The notes beneath the pieces were generated by a model. It was not told the origin of the DNA. It worked only from the letters and a program-made list of their open reading frames with translations, and did no database searches. From Nitrospira bacterium HGW-Nitrospira-1 (GTDB lineage Bacteria > Nitrospirota > Thermodesulfovibrionia > Thermodesulfovibrionales > UBA6898), in NCBI GenBank assembly GCA_002839535.1, contig PGYF01000065.1, forward strand, positions 1-6,760: a DNA stretch of 6,760 nucleotides. The letters are read 5' to 3'. Within the stretch, counting starts at the first letter, position 1. The number at the start of each line of letters is the position of its first letter. Shown one piece after another: positions 6,645 to 6,760 of the stretch. Made by a program: the position numbers and the translations under genes.

Positions 6645-6694
6645 TAATAGGGGGTCTTCGTGTAATCGTGTGGGTCATTCTTGTCACAAATCAT
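6645..6694 (+). other. Short intergenic region after the operon
   Basis: About 50 bases without a gene. No convincing rho-independent terminator was found, so transcription of the upstream cluster may end beyond the window or within the repeats that follow. A lone GGGTCATTC resembles the start of the adjacent repeat unit. Confidence 0.5.
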
Positions 6695-6760
6695 GTCATT
6701 CCACGACCACCCTCCGTCATTCCACGACCACCCTCCGTCATTCCACGACTTGATCGGGGA
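6695..6760 (+). repeat. 21-bp tandem repeat joined to a dispersed palindromic repeat
   Basis: GTCATTCCACGACCACCCTC plus a final C (6695-6715) is repeated exactly at 6716-6736. A third unit starts at 6737 but after GTCATTCCACGAC (6737-6749) diverges into TTGATCGGGGA. The third unit resembles the CTTGA-loop palindromes near 3176-3246 (TCATTC-…-CTTGATCGGG), so the window probably ends inside another copy of that family. No coding function is inferred. Confidence 0.8.

Noticed and set aside
6693..6760. Open frame encoding a repeating SFHDHPP peptide
   Set aside because: The 21-bp unit is a multiple of three, so it remains open by chance. There is no Shine-Dalgarno, and the sequence belongs to a non-coding repeat.
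6695..6760. Possible CRISPR array
   Set aside because: The units are directly adjacent 21-mers with no unique spacers, and no cas genes are nearby.

Overview
The window looks like chromosomal DNA from a Gram-negative, probably anaerobic bacterium. The PPDK, the Der and YihY sequences and the dispersed TCATTCC…CTTGA…GGAATGA-type palindromic repeats resemble what is common in Nitrospirota and the former Deltaproteobacteria. That placement is an inference from sequence feel, not from a search. All five genes are on the + strand, and no tRNA, rRNA, CRISPR array or transposase gene was found.

Layout: (a) 1-262 is a regulatory region. It holds an inverted copy of a dispersed repeat (1-110), a plausible sigma-70 promoter (177-206) and a strong Shine-Dalgarno. 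(b) 263-3052 is a complete ppdK (pyruvate phosphate dikinase, 929 aa) with an unusual Lys/Ala-rich N-terminal extension. It is closed by a strong hairpin terminator at 3074-3110. (c) 3124-3246 is the second repeat copy, in opposite orientation to the first, so ppdK sits between about 70-bp inverted repeats. (d) 3241-6644 is a tight four-gene cluster: a HisC/CobD-like fold-type I aminotransferase homologue lacking the PLP lysine, then der (EngA, double GTPase for 50S assembly), a YihY/BrkB-family inner-membrane protein, and a 55-aa Sm-like/SH3-barrel-like small protein. Spacing is 7 nt, then two successive 4-nt overlaps (TTGA, GTGA), which suggests one operon with translational coupling. (e) 6645-6760 is non-coding and runs into 21-bp tandem repeats and a further piece of the palindromic repeat family.

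How it fits together: ppdK is an independent transcription unit for pyruvate/PEP interconversion. The second cluster mixes a ribosome-assembly GTPase with a membrane protein and two uncharacterised partners. The most interesting item is the intact but apparently PLP-incompetent aminotransferase homologue heading that cluster. Next come the repeat pair flanking ppdK, one hairpin of which shows a compensatory base-pair change between copies, and the small barrel-like protein. I see no clear novel multi-gene defence or mobile system here.
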